In this document: one piece after another, positions 25,004 to 32,917 of the stretch | Layout: each line of letters begins with the position of its first letter | How positions within the stretch are numbered: the first letter of the stretch is position 1 | Source of the DNA: Candidatus Aquidulcis sp. | GTDB taxonomy: Bacteria; Chloroflexota; Anaerolineae; UBA4142 | Direction: 5' to 3' | NCBI GenBank assembly: GCA_020723345.1 | Contig: DYJA01000004.1 | Coordinates: 1 to 64,000, forward strand | Length of the DNA stretch: 64,000 nt | The notes under the pieces: generated by a model | What the model was told of the DNA's origin: nothing | Databases searched by the model: none | Seen by the model: the letters and a program-made list of their open reading frames with translations, nothing else | Translations under genes and position numbers: made by a program

Positions 25004-25011
25004 TTCCCAAA

Positions 25012-25305
25012 ACAAAAATCCCTCGTCCTGCAAGGGACGAAGGATTCATTTCCTCCGCGGTGCCACCCTGGTTGGATAGTCAACTAGTGACTCGTCAAAT
25101 GGTAACTAGTTGACTAGTTGCCTAATTGACCGATTGACTTTCCCACTCAAACGCGTAACGGGCGCGACCCGGCGGCGGCTAATGGATTGACCGTCGCGGC
25201 TCCCGGGCGAGTTCGGTCTCAAAGCGCTCCGCGTGGACGCTTGCGCTGGGCTTGCACCTTGTTTTTCCCAACTCGCTGCGCGGATGACCTACTACTCCCG
25301 TTCGT
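25012..25305 (-). promoter_or_regulatory. T-box riboswitch upstream of the Nudix-hydrolase-leuS operon
   Basis: T-box element AGGGTGGCACCGCG on the minus strand (25056-25069), followed by a strong terminator (arms 25034-25045 and 25018-25028) and a U tract. The upstream part includes AAGGTGCAAGCC (GNUG-type) and a candidate specifier CUC (leucine; 25209-25211) in the context GAACUCGCC. The specifier fits leuS, the third gene, rather than the Nudix gene itself. Confidence 0.9.
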
Positions 25306-25309
25306 AGCC

Positions 25310-25391
25310 ATTTCAGATTTATGATTTATGATTTCAGATTTTCTTCTTTGCGCGATCTAAATCATGAATCTGAAATCATAAATCTGAAATT
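25310..25391. repeat. Heptad hairpin between T-box and tRNA-Ala
   Basis: TTTCAGATTTATGATTTATGATTTCAG paired with CTGAAATCATAAATCTGAAA. Seven-bp-like units in both arms. Confidence 0.8.
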
Positions 25392-25394
25392 GTT

Positions 25395-25470
25395 TGGTGG
25401 AGCTGATGGGATTCGAACCCACTACCTCTTCAATGCCATTGAAGCGCTCTCCCAATTGAGCTACAGCCCC
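25395..25470 (-). tRNA. tRNA-Ala(GGC)
   Basis: Cloverleaf with acceptor GGGGCTG/CAGCTCC including the alanine identity pair G3-U70. Anticodon loop AUGGCAU gives anticodon GGC; T loop TTCGAAT. The 3' ACCA is encoded. Confidence 0.96.
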
Positions 25471-25473
25471 GGA

Positions 25474-25538
25474 ATCAGTAAACAGCGAACAGTGAGCAGT
25501 CAACAGTCAACTGATCACTGTTTACCGTTCACTGTCAC
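25474..25538. repeat. Heptad hairpin between the two tRNA-Ala genes
   Basis: AGTAAACAGCGAACAGTGAGCAGTCAACAGT paired with ACTGTTTACCGTTCACTGT; 7-bp units. Confidence 0.85.
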
Positions 25539-25540
25539 AG

Positions 25541-25613
25541 TGGAGCCGATGGGATTCGAACCCACTACCTCTTCAGTGCGATTGAAGCGCTCTCCCAACT
25601 GAGCTACGGCCCC
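25541..25613 (-). tRNA. tRNA-Ala(CGC)
   Basis: Acceptor GGGGCCG/CGGCTCC with G3-U70. Anticodon loop AUCGCAC gives CGC (codon GCG). Nearly identical to the neighbouring tRNA-Ala, but CCA is not encoded. Confidence 0.95.
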
Positions 25614-25707
25614 CTGAATGTGGCGTCAGTATATTCGATTGCGTGGGGATTGTCAAATCGCCCTCACTGGTTGTGTCCGCCGCTGCGCAAGTCCGCTAAA
25701 GCTCCTA

Positions 25708-25735
25708 TTGCATCCACCCAAGACTGTGCTATAAT
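25708..25735 (+). promoter_or_regulatory. Promoter of the TolB-like protein gene
   Basis: TTGCAT (25708-25713), 16 bp, TATAAT (25730-25735), 42 nt before the ATG at 25778. Confidence 0.65.
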
Positions 25736-25777
25736 TTTGACGGGTCTGTGACACCCCGCAAGAGAGGAGGATCTTGT

Positions 25778-26878
25778 ATGGCTAGTGAGTCCGCCCCCGG
25801 ACCCAACCGCGTCCCGATGCTGATCGCCGGCGTGGTTGGATGTCTCGTCGTGTGCATTTGCGTCGCGGGTTTGGGTGCAGGCGCGTACTTTTTCCTTGGC
25901 CCCACCATATCAACACCAACACCTTTTGCGATCGCGATACCCACCCTGCGCGTCGCGCCGACGGCTGCGCCCATCGCTATGCCGACGCAAACCACCGCGC
26001 CAACTCCGGCGCAATCGCCGACTTTTATCGGCGCGGTACCGACTATCCCTCCCGTCCTGACGATTCCTGTTCTGCGCGCCACTGCGACGGCAACTGCGCC
26101 ACGCGCGCCGACCGGCAAAATCGCGTTCAGCAAATCCGAAGGGGACCGCCCCGAAGACAAATATCTCTGGATTATGAACGCCGATGGCACCGGCGCGCGC
26201 ATGGTTTTCGAGCGCGCGTCCGATCCGGCGTTTTCCGCCGACGGGACAAAAATCGCGTTCTATCACTGGACGGATGGAATGTGGCTCGCGCATGTCGACG
26301 GCTCGAACGCGCGCAAATACGTCGGCGATACCAAGGCGCGCAGCCCGGCGTGGTCGCACGATGGCAGATGGCTCGCGTTCACCGGGATCGACGTCGTGCC
26401 GGCGAACGTGCTCGCCAACGAAACGCCGCTGCGCCGGGGCGTCGTCGTTGGCGCGATGCCGGATTGGTCGCCGGACGATACGCAGATTGTTTTCCAAACC
26501 TGCCGCGAAAATAGGTGCGGCATTTACAAAGCGAACGCGCAGACCGGCGCGACGATGCTCGTCGTCGGCGACGATGGCGCGTTGCCGGTCTGGTCGCCGG
26601 ATGGAAAATTGATTTTGTATCAAAAAGAAGTCGACGGCAAATACCAACTTTTCGTCATCAACCCGGATGGCACCGGCAAAAAACAACTGACGGCGGGACC
26701 GGCGGAGCATGTCGCCGCCAACTGGTCGCGTGATGGACATTTTATTTTCTATCGCTCGCCCGATGGCGGCGCGTGGGCAATCTGGCGAATGAACCTCGAT
26801 GGATCGAATCGCGTCAAGTTGATCGACGGGATGCCGCCGGTCGATTGGGCTATTGAAAAATTGGCAGTATCACGGTAG
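25778..26878 (+). CDS. Membrane-anchored TolB-like beta-propeller protein
   Basis: 366 aa. One N-terminal TM (about residues 14-38, MLIAGVVGCLVVCICVAGLGAGAYFFLG), a Thr/Pro linker, then repeated PD40/WD40-like blades with the signature (W)SPDG: FSADGTKIAF, WSHDGRWLAF, WSPDDTQIVF, WSPDGKLILY, WSRDGHFIFY. Such propellers bind ligands or proteins outside the membrane; no enzymatic residues seen. ATG with GAGAGGAGG 8 nt upstream. Followed by a paralogous lipoprotein. Confidence 0.85.
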   Translation: MASESAPGPNRVPMLIAGVVGCLVVCICVAGLGAGAYFFLGPTISTPTPFAIAIPTLRVAPTAAPIAMPTQTTAPTPAQSPTFIGAVPTIPPVLTIPVLRATATATAPRAPTGKIAFSKSEGDRPEDKYLWIMNADGTGARMVFERASDPAFSADGTKIAFYHWTDGMWLAHVDGSNARKYVGDTKARSPAWSHDGRWLAFTGIDVVPANVLANETPLRRGVVVGAMPDWSPDDTQIVFQTCRENRCGIYKANAQTGATMLVVGDDGALPVWSPDGKLILYQKEVDGKYQLFVINPDGTGKKQLTAGPAEHVAANWSRDGHFIFYRSPDGGAWAIWRMNLDGSNRVKLIDGMPPVDWAIEKLAVSR

Positions 26879-26943
26879 GGGCGCAATTGCTGTACGGGCG
26901 CAATTCAATTGCGCCCCAACAATTGAATTGCGCCTCTACATTC
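26879..26943. repeat. GGGGCGCAATT inverted repeats between TolB-like genes
   Basis: GGGGCGCAATT and GGGCGCAATTCAATTGCGCCCC form palindromic arms; a common interspersed hairpin type rather than a heptad array. Confidence 0.75.
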
Positions 26944-26955
26944 GAGGAGGAGACC

Positions 26956-28110
26956 ATGCGATCGTACATTCAACAGCGAACCATTTTTGAACGCGCGGGC
27001 TTGATCGTGTTGGGGGTATTGCTACTGTCCGCGCTGGCAACCGGTTGCGGTTCTGCGACACCGACCGGCGCGCCGACGGTGCCAAGCGGCAGCGTGCCAT
27101 CTGCGCCGAGTCCGATTGGCGCGCAACCGTCCGCGCCTGCTGCGTCACCGTCGGTGGCTGCTGCACCGCCATCCGTCGCGCCGACTGAAGAGCCGACCAA
27201 ATTCGCGGTGGCGACATCGCCAACGCCGGAGCCCGCCGCGCGCGCGACAAACACATCCGCGCCGGCGCCGCGACCCAGCGCGCCGACCGGCAGGTTCGCG
27301 TACACCGTCGTCACCGGACGCGAACCCAAGTTCTTTACGATCTGGGTCGCGAACGCGAACGGCTCGAACGCGCACCAGATTCTGACGCACGCGCAGTGGC
27401 CCACGTTTTCGCCGGACGGAAAACAGATCGCGTACTTTGGGCGACCGGAAGGCAAATCGGAAGGATTGTACATCGCGAATTCCGACGGCGGCGGATCGAT
27501 TGGACCTTTGGTCATCAGTCCGGGATTCTGTTGTATGAATTGGTCGCGCGACGGCGCGTGGATTGTGTACGCGATGTCCGGTCGCGCGGATCAACCCGGC
27601 GGACCGCTCTGGAAAATCAAAGTGGATGGCGTCTTTCAAACGCGCGTTGATTTGAGGGTGGGAGGGAACGGTCCCGCCTTTTCTCCCGACAGCAAACAGA
27701 TTGTCTATTCCGGCGGTTTACCAAACACCAACACGTTGGGCTTGATGCTTGTCTCGGCGGAAGGCGGCGCGCCGCGCCAGATCACGACCGACAACGGCGG
27801 CAACGCGGATTGGTCGCCGCGCGGTGACAAGATCGTGTATCAGGCGCGCGATAACGCCAACGCGATTCAGGTCTATGTCGTCAATCCGGACGGCTCCGGC
27901 AAAAAGCAATTGACGCACGGGAAAAGCAACGATGGGCAGCCAACTTTTTCGCGCGATGGCGGTTCAATTTTTTGGCGGAGCGATCAAAGTGGAACCGCGT
28001 GGGCGATCTACGTGATGAACGCCGATGGGACGAATCCGCGCAAACTGATTGACAACGCGTCGCCGAATCAGGAATTGTGGGGCTGGGAGTCGTTGAGCGC
28101 GGCACCGTGA
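26956..28110 (+). CDS. Lipoprotein with TolB-like beta-propeller
   Basis: 384 aa. Signal peptide with lipobox (ALATGC, Cys about residue 33), Ala/Pro-rich spacer, then PD40 blades: FSPDGKQIAYF, WSRDGAWIVYA, FSPDSKQIVYS, WSPRGDKIVYQ, FSRDGGSIFWRS. Paralogue of the preceding protein but lipid-anchored. Ribosome binding site GAGGAGG before the ATG. Confidence 0.85.
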   Translation: MRSYIQQRTIFERAGLIVLGVLLLSALATGCGSATPTGAPTVPSGSVPSAPSPIGAQPSAPAASPSVAAAPPSVAPTEEPTKFAVATSPTPEPAARATNTSAPAPRPSAPTGRFAYTVVTGREPKFFTIWVANANGSNAHQILTHAQWPTFSPDGKQIAYFGRPEGKSEGLYIANSDGGGSIGPLVISPGFCCMNWSRDGAWIVYAMSGRADQPGGPLWKIKVDGVFQTRVDLRVGGNGPAFSPDSKQIVYSGGLPNTNTLGLMLVSAEGGAPRQITTDNGGNADWSPRGDKIVYQARDNANAIQVYVVNPDGSGKKQLTHGKSNDGQPTFSRDGGSIFWRSDQSGTAWAIYVMNADGTNPRKLIDNASPNQELWGWESLSAAP

Positions 28111-28113
28111 AAA

Positions 28114-28177
28114 TCAGTGAACAGTAAACGGTGAACGGTGAACAGTAGGACAGTGTTCAGTGTTCAGTGTTCAGTGG
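28114..28177. repeat. Heptad hairpin
   Basis: CAGTGAACAGTAAACGGTGAACGGTGAACAGT paired with AGTGTTCAGTGTTCAGTGTTCAGTG; units GTGAACA and GTGTTCA. Confidence 0.9.
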
Positions 28178-28223
28178 AGGGATGCGACGTCGGAGGGAAC
28201 ATTCACCGGAGTGTTCGCGATTG

Positions 28224-28499
28224 ATGAGTATGAAACGGGTTAAACGCACGTCAATTCCAAAAGAATTCCGCTCACTGCGCCAAGCGGGAGAATTTTGGGA
28301 CACGCACTCGGCGGCAGATTACTGGGATCAAATGGAAGACGTGGAGATGCGCGTCAACATCCAGAGCCGCCGCTTTGCCGTATTGTTGGACGATGAAATC
28401 TATCGCGCGACACGGCGGCGCGCCCAAGCCAAGCATCTCTCCCCGGATGAGTTTGTCAACCAACTACTACGCAAAGAACTGACGCGCGCGGCGCGGTAA
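28224..28499 (+). CDS. Orphan CopG-type antitoxin-like protein
   Basis: 91 aa. The centre FWDTHSAADYWDQ matches the small CopG-family antitoxin-like proteins that carry an (E)FWDTHS motif, and the C-terminal RRFAVLLDDEIYRATRRRAQAKHLSPDEFVNQLL is the ribbon-helix-helix-like part. No toxin gene is adjacent. ATG chosen from the start of homology; a longer open frame upstream lies in heptad sequence. Confidence 0.65.
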   Translation: MSMKRVKRTSIPKEFRSLRQAGEFWDTHSAADYWDQMEDVEMRVNIQSRRFAVLLDDEIYRATRRRAQAKHLSPDEFVNQLLRKELTRAAR

Positions 28500-28507
28500 A
28501 GTAGCCA

Positions 28508-28608
28508 AGACCTCGAAGGTTTCCAAAAACCTTCGAGGTCTCTTCTTGTCCGTTCAATCCGATCCTGTCCACCGAGACCTGACAGGTTTTTGGAAACCTG
28601 TCAGGTCT
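28508..28608. terminator. Two terminator-like hairpins of one repeat family
   Basis: AGACCTCGAAGGTTT/AAACCTTCGAGGTCT (28508-28541, followed by CTTCTT) and AGACCTGACAGGTTT/AAACCTGTCAGGTCT (28575-28608). A 24-bp direct repeat (TGTCCGTTCAATCCGATCC..) flanks the second (28547-28570 and 28612-28635). The rest, to 28705, is a G7/C8 hairpin and CAGAATT heptads. Confidence 0.8.
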
Positions 28609-28705
28609 GAATGTCCGTTCAATCCGATCCAGTCCGTTGTAATTTTTTGCGCGCGCTGGGGGGGCAAAAAACGCCCCCCCAGACCCCCCCACAGAAATAC
28701 AGAAT

Positions 28706-29902
28706 TCAGAACCCAGAATCTTTGGGGGAGAACACAACCCGCACACCCACAAGGTTGTCGAAGAAGTCAGGGATGACCCCGTAGCGGGCCGCCGCGCGCG
28801 CGTGGTCCCGAAGGCTGTACCACGACCCGCCGCGCAACACGCGGTAACCGTCACTCTTCATATCCTCACGTCCATCATCCGCACGATATGGGTACTTTTG
28901 ATTAAGACTGCTGCACCACTCCCACACATTCCCCACCATATCGCCAACACCATACGCACTGTCGCCTTGTGGTGAGTATTTCCCAACCGGCGTGGTGTCT
29001 ACAATTCCCGACTCGAATGAGTTGCACTTGTCCTCGTCAAATTCGTTGCCCCAAGGATAAACGCGTTTTTCCTTCTTCGCGTCATCCCAACTCGCTACTT
29101 TCTCCCACTCTGCTTCGGTCGGCAAGCGTCCACCTGCCCATTTGCAGTATGCAACCACGTCATGCCAAGACACATTCACGACAGGATGATTTTCTTTGCC
29201 TTGCGGAATTTTTCTACTGCTCCAATGCGACGGCGGAGAATATTCCGTTGTGTCCACGAATTTTTTATACTCAGCATTCGTCACCGGATATCGCGCAATG
29301 TAGAACGCGTCCAGGTAAACGCTGTGCGCGTCACTTCCTTCGCCCATCACAAATTCACCAGCAGGAATGAGAATCATTTCTGTGCCGGTTTTTGGATGAA
29401 TGATGGTGCGCGGCAGTGTCGCAATTTTTGGCGGAGGTGGCGCGACAATCTTTGGTGCGGGCGGTGCGGCAACTGGCGGTTGCTGTGGCGCAAACGGCAC
29501 GCCCAGACCTTTCGTCAGCAATTCTTTTAGCGCGTCGTCGTAGCGGTTGAGGAAAACAATGTAGAGACGGCTGTGCAAGAACACTGGCATTTTGTCTTGG
29601 CAATTTTCAATCAAGAGCGGAATGATGCGCGGTCTACCGTTGCGCCCCGGCATTTTGCCCAGCGTGATCGCCGCGTTGATTTCCTCCTCGCACCACGGTG
29701 ACGCCAACGACGCGTACGAAAGAATCGGGACGTAGACGTCGCACGCTTCCAAGCCGCGCTGAATTTCCGCCGCAACCATATCGCCCGGCTTGATCGAGTA
29801 CGCGTCAAAAAAGCCGTCCAAGTTGTGCGCGCTCAAATCGTCGCACAACTTGCGCGCAAACTCAATGTCCTTCCACGAATGCGTGATGAAGAATTTCGTC
29901 AT
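28706..29902 (-). CDS. TIR domain fused to FGE-sulfatase-like (C-type lectin fold) domain
   Basis: 398 aa. Residues about 1-135 are a TIR domain: FFITHSWKD (box 1), DAYSIKPGDM, CDVYVPILSYASLASPWCEEEI, where the Glu after WC is the usual TIR NADase catalytic position. After a Pro/Ala linker, residues about 165-398 form an FGE-sulfatase domain: EFVMGEGSDAHSVYLDAFYIARYPVTNAEY, RLPTEAEWE, MVGNVWEWC and VLRGGSW. The formylglycine-generating Cys pair after RGGSW is absent, so it is not an active FGE. Likely a bacterial immune or signalling effector with a lectin-fold sensor. The ATG follows GGGAG. Confidence 0.85.
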   Translation of the reverse strand: MTKFFITHSWKDIEFARKLCDDLSAHNLDGFFDAYSIKPGDMVAAEIQRGLEACDVYVPILSYASLASPWCEEEINAAITLGKMPGRNGRPRIIPLLIENCQDKMPVFLHSRLYIVFLNRYDDALKELLTKGLGVPFAPQQPPVAAPPAPKIVAPPPPKIATLPRTIIHPKTGTEMILIPAGEFVMGEGSDAHSVYLDAFYIARYPVTNAEYKKFVDTTEYSPPSHWSSRKIPQGKENHPVVNVSWHDVVAYCKWAGGRLPTEAEWEKVASWDDAKKEKRVYPWGNEFDEDKCNSFESGIVDTTPVGKYSPQGDSAYGVGDMVGNVWEWCSSLNQKYPYRADDGREDMKSDGYRVLRGGSWYSLRDHARAAARYGVIPDFFDNLVGVRVVFSPKDSGF

Positions 29903-29993
29903 GGGTGCTCCCGGTGAGTACAACGGACAAGATCGGATTAAACGGACAGACCCAACAAGCCGAATGCGTCAAACTTGCCAAACATGCCAAATG

Positions 29994-30054
29994 CGCCAAA
30001 ACTGCATACTGAACACTGCATACTGTTCACTGTTGACTGTTCACCGTTCACTGA
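29994..30054. repeat. Heptad array
   Basis: CCAAAACTGCATACTGAACACTGCATACTGTTCACTGTTGACTGTTCACCGTTCACTGAC: 7-bp units ending the response-regulator operon. Confidence 0.85.
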
Positions 30055-30714
30055 CTATCCTTCCACATCAATCAGCCCCTTCCGGATCGCGTACTTGACC
30101 AACTCCGTCCGGCTGTGCAAATTTAGTTTGCCCATGATGTTCGCGCGGTGCCGCTCCACCGTCTTGACGCTGATCGTCAACTTGTCCGCGATCTCCTGAT
30201 TCGTCGAGCCGTCCGCGATCAGTTTCAGCACTTCTTGTTCGCGCTCGGTCAAGCCATCAAGCGCTTCGCGCGCGTCGGTCTCCGCCGCGCGTCCCATAAA
30301 ATCGCGCACGAGCGATTTGGCGAGCGCGGGGTACAGGAACACGCCGCCTTCGTGGACGGTACGAATCGCGGTGACGAGATCGGTCGGCGCGGCTTTTTTC
30401 GGCACGTAGCCGGACGCGCCGGCTTGCAGCATCTTGAAAAAGTACTCATCGCTTTCGTGCATCGTCAGCGCGAGCACTGCCGTTTTGGGAAACGCGCGCT
30501 TGATCTGCTGCGTCGCTTCAAAGCCGTCGAGATCCGGCAGCGAAATATCCATCAGCACGATGTCCGGTTGCAGTTCGCGCGCCTTTGCCACCGCGTCGCG
30601 CCCGTTGTCCGCTTCCGCGACAATTTCGATGTCGGGCTGCGCTTGCAGCAGCATCCGCAATCCCGCGCGCACGATTTCGTGATCGTCGACCATCAGCAAA
30701 CGTATCTGTGACAA
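30055..30714 (-). CDS. NarL/FixJ-family response regulator
   Basis: 219 aa: receiver domain with phospho-acceptor Asp56 (DIVLMDISLPDLDG) and conserved Lys (YVPKKAAP), linker, LuxR-type helix-turn-helix (LTEREQEVLKLIADGSTNQEIADKLTISVKTVERHRANIM). TTG start preceded by GGGAGG. Encoded 57 nt after its partner kinase. Target promoters unknown. Confidence 0.95.
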   Translation of the reverse strand: MSQIRLLMVDDHEIVRAGLRMLLQAQPDIEIVAEADNGRDAVAKARELQPDIVLMDISLPDLDGFEATQQIKRAFPKTAVLALTMHESDEYFFKMLQAGASGYVPKKAAPTDLVTAIRTVHEGGVFLYPALAKSLVRDFMGRAAETDAREALDGLTEREQEVLKLIADGSTNQEIADKLTISVKTVERHRANIMGKLNLHSRTELVKYAIRKGLIDVEG

Positions 30715-30771
30715 GGTTGCCTCCCTTGCAAAGGATGAAGGGTGAAGAAATTCTTTTTCATCCTTCCGCCT

Positions 30772-32715
30772 TCATCCTTCATCCTTTATTGGAATTTCGA
30801 CCATCAGCCGCGTCCCGCGCCCCGGTTCCGATTCCACTTTGAATTTGCCGCCGACAAGTTCGATCCGTTCTTGCACGCCGAGCAAGCCCCACGCGCGACG
30901 CTGCGGCTGCGCGCCCAAAACTTGTGCGACGACAAACCCGCGCCCATCGTCTTCGACCGCGAGCAACACTTTGGCGTCGGCAAATTCAAGCCGGACGATA
31001 GCGCGCGTCGCGTGCGCGTGCCGTCCGATGTTGTTCAGCCCTTCCTGCGCGATCCGAAACAGCACCGTCTCGACTTGCGACGACAGACGACGTTTCGCGC
31101 CGACGACTTGGAAATCAACTTGCAATTTGGTTCGCTCGGCGTACTGTTCCGCGAACCAGCGCAGCGCGGCGACCAAACCTATATCGTCCAGCACCGACGG
31201 ACGCAAATCGGAAACGAATTGGCGCAGCCCGTCAATCGTGTGCATCGTCATATTTTTCAGTTCGGCGATCTGGTACTGCGCGCGCTCAGGGTCTTGCGCG
31301 ATTGTTTCCTCCACGCCGCCCAAGCCGACCGCGAGCGCGGTGAGTAATTGCCCGGTCTCGTCGTGCAGTTCGCGCGCGATCCGTTTGCGTTCTTCCTCTT
31401 GCGCGGCGACGGCGCGTTCGAGCAATTGCCCGCGCAGTTCCTCTTTCTCTTGCACTTGTGCGTACAACCGCGCGTTTTCGAGCGCGATACCGAGTTGCCG
31501 CGCGAGCGTGTGAATCACCGCGTAATTCGAGAACGCGGTTTGGTGCGCGAGGCAAAGCGCGCCAATCGTCTTGCCCTGCAAAACGAGCGGTACGGAAACG
31601 AAGGACACGTCGGAGTCGGCGTCGGTCTCATACGCGATCTCGCAGGTTTCGAACGCGCGCGCCGCGGCGCGCTGGGCGCATTCTTCCTGCGATGCAGTGC
31701 AGGTAAACCCTTCGCGCTCACGGCGCAATTCGAGTTTCAGCGCGCGCGCGCTCGGTTGATAGAGAAAAATCGCCGCGCCAACCACCGGATCGAGCAGCGT
31801 CACGACTTGCTTGAGAAAATCGCTCAGCAGTTGATTCACGTCGAGCGACGCGCCCAGGAGACGCACCGTTTCGTACATCACCGTCAATTCGCGTTTGGCT
31901 TCCTCTTGCGCGTTAAAGCGCGCGCGATTCGCCGCGTCCAGCCGCCGCGCGTATTCCACTTCGAACACGCGCATCGTGCGGATGATGAAGAATGCGAGCG
32001 CGGTCACCGCAATCGTCCGAAAGATTTCGACCGGCAAGCCGAATAGATGAAGGAACGCGTCGGCGTTGAGAATGTTCGCGGGAAAAATCGGCGTCGGTTC
32101 GTCGATCATTTGATCGAGTAAACAATACCAACCGATGGCGAGCGCCGCGCCGACGAAATCGCGCCCGAACTGCGGCAGATTCTCGCGCAGAAACGCGCGG
32201 CGTTGCGCGAGCAAGGCGACCACGGTGAGCAGCGACGCCGGCACGCCGAGCGCGTAATTCGTCCACATGCCTGCCGGACTGGCTAAGGGCATTCCCGGCA
32301 GCGCGCGCAAAAACATCGCAAACATTCCGGCGAGGTAGATCAAGATTGCCAACGCCGGCAGTCCGCGCAGCCAGCGTTTCTGGTTCGGCGTGAGTTGGAT
32401 CAACAAGCGCGCGCCAAATTCAAAAAGGAAGAAAAACGAGAGCGCTTTCCAGCCCAATTTCAACGTCGCCGCCCAGGTTGGCTCTTGCGCAACCGTCGGA
32501 ATTTGCTCCGCGATCATCGAAAACATTTCGATCCATTCATTGACGCCGTGCGTGATGCCAAACGCGGCGAGAAACGGCAGCGCGCGCGAAAAGCGCAGTT
32601 GCGATGTGCGCGCAGTTTCCAGCGCGACCGCCAAGCCCATCACAAAATGCGCCAAGCCGTAGACGAAATAAATGAAGATCAGATTCGATTGAAGAAACGC
32701 GGTGAGATCGCTCAC
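30772..32715 (-). CDS. Sensor histidine kinase (NarX-type) with multi-TM sensor and GAF domain
   Basis: 647 aa. N-terminal integral membrane sensor with about seven hydrophobic helices (residues 1-245), a short coiled coil, a GAF domain (about 275-415), then HisKA_3 with the phospho-accepting His451 (RKRIARELHDETGQLL), and a HATPase domain (FRIAQEGLNNIGRHAHA, DDGRGF). Phosphorylates the downstream regulator. Signal unknown. GTG start with GGAAAG upstream. Transcribed divergently from the next kinase. Confidence 0.92.
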   Translation of the reverse strand: MSDLTAFLQSNLIFIYFVYGLAHFVMGLAVALETARTSQLRFSRALPFLAAFGITHGVNEWIEMFSMIAEQIPTVAQEPTWAATLKLGWKALSFFFLFEFGARLLIQLTPNQKRWLRGLPALAILIYLAGMFAMFLRALPGMPLASPAGMWTNYALGVPASLLTVVALLAQRRAFLRENLPQFGRDFVGAALAIGWYCLLDQMIDEPTPIFPANILNADAFLHLFGLPVEIFRTIAVTALAFFIIRTMRVFEVEYARRLDAANRARFNAQEEAKRELTVMYETVRLLGASLDVNQLLSDFLKQVVTLLDPVVGAAIFLYQPSARALKLELRREREGFTCTASQEECAQRAAARAFETCEIAYETDADSDVSFVSVPLVLQGKTIGALCLAHQTAFSNYAVIHTLARQLGIALENARLYAQVQEKEELRGQLLERAVAAQEEERKRIARELHDETGQLLTALAVGLGGVEETIAQDPERAQYQIAELKNMTMHTIDGLRQFVSDLRPSVLDDIGLVAALRWFAEQYAERTKLQVDFQVVGAKRRLSSQVETVLFRIAQEGLNNIGRHAHATRAIVRLEFADAKVLLAVEDDGRGFVVAQVLGAQPQRRAWGLLGVQERIELVGGKFKVESEPGRGTRLMVEIPIKDEG

Positions 32716-32806
32716 AAGTTTACTTTCCGAAACTTATGCCTTTGTTTTCATTATACCGGCGCCTGACAATATTTGCAATATCGTTTGTTTGCGCGAGCCA
32801 ACTTCT

Positions 32807-32835
32807 TTGACTTGGTACGATAGATGCGATAGAAT
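32807..32835 (+). promoter_or_regulatory. Promoter of the CxxCH kinase/regulator operon
   Basis: TTGACT (32807-32812), 17 bp, TAGAAT (32830-32835). Confidence 0.8.
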
Positions 32836-32875
32836 GGAAATGCAATAGTTACGTGGGCTTGCAAGGAGTGAGCCG

Positions 32876-32917
32876 GTGAAACGATTGGATTGGGCGAAGA
32901 TGCGCGAGGTCGCGTGA
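32876..32917 (+). CDS. Possible 13-codon leader peptide overlapping the kinase start
   Basis: GTG start with AAGGAG at good spacing; encodes 13 residues (KRLDWAKMREVA after the start). The stop TGA shares its A with the kinase ATG (TGATG). The kinase ATG itself lacks a good ribosome binding site, so coupling is plausible. Confidence 0.4.
   Translation: MKRLDWAKMREVA

Noticed and set aside
25392-25605. Open frame spanning the tRNA genes (GGADGIRTHY-type peptide)
   Set aside because: It is a translation of the tRNA-Ala genes and the heptad hairpin between them.
28706-29902. Formylglycine-generating enzyme or sulfatase activator
   Set aside because: The catalytic Cys pair following RGGSW is missing, and an N-terminal TIR domain is present.
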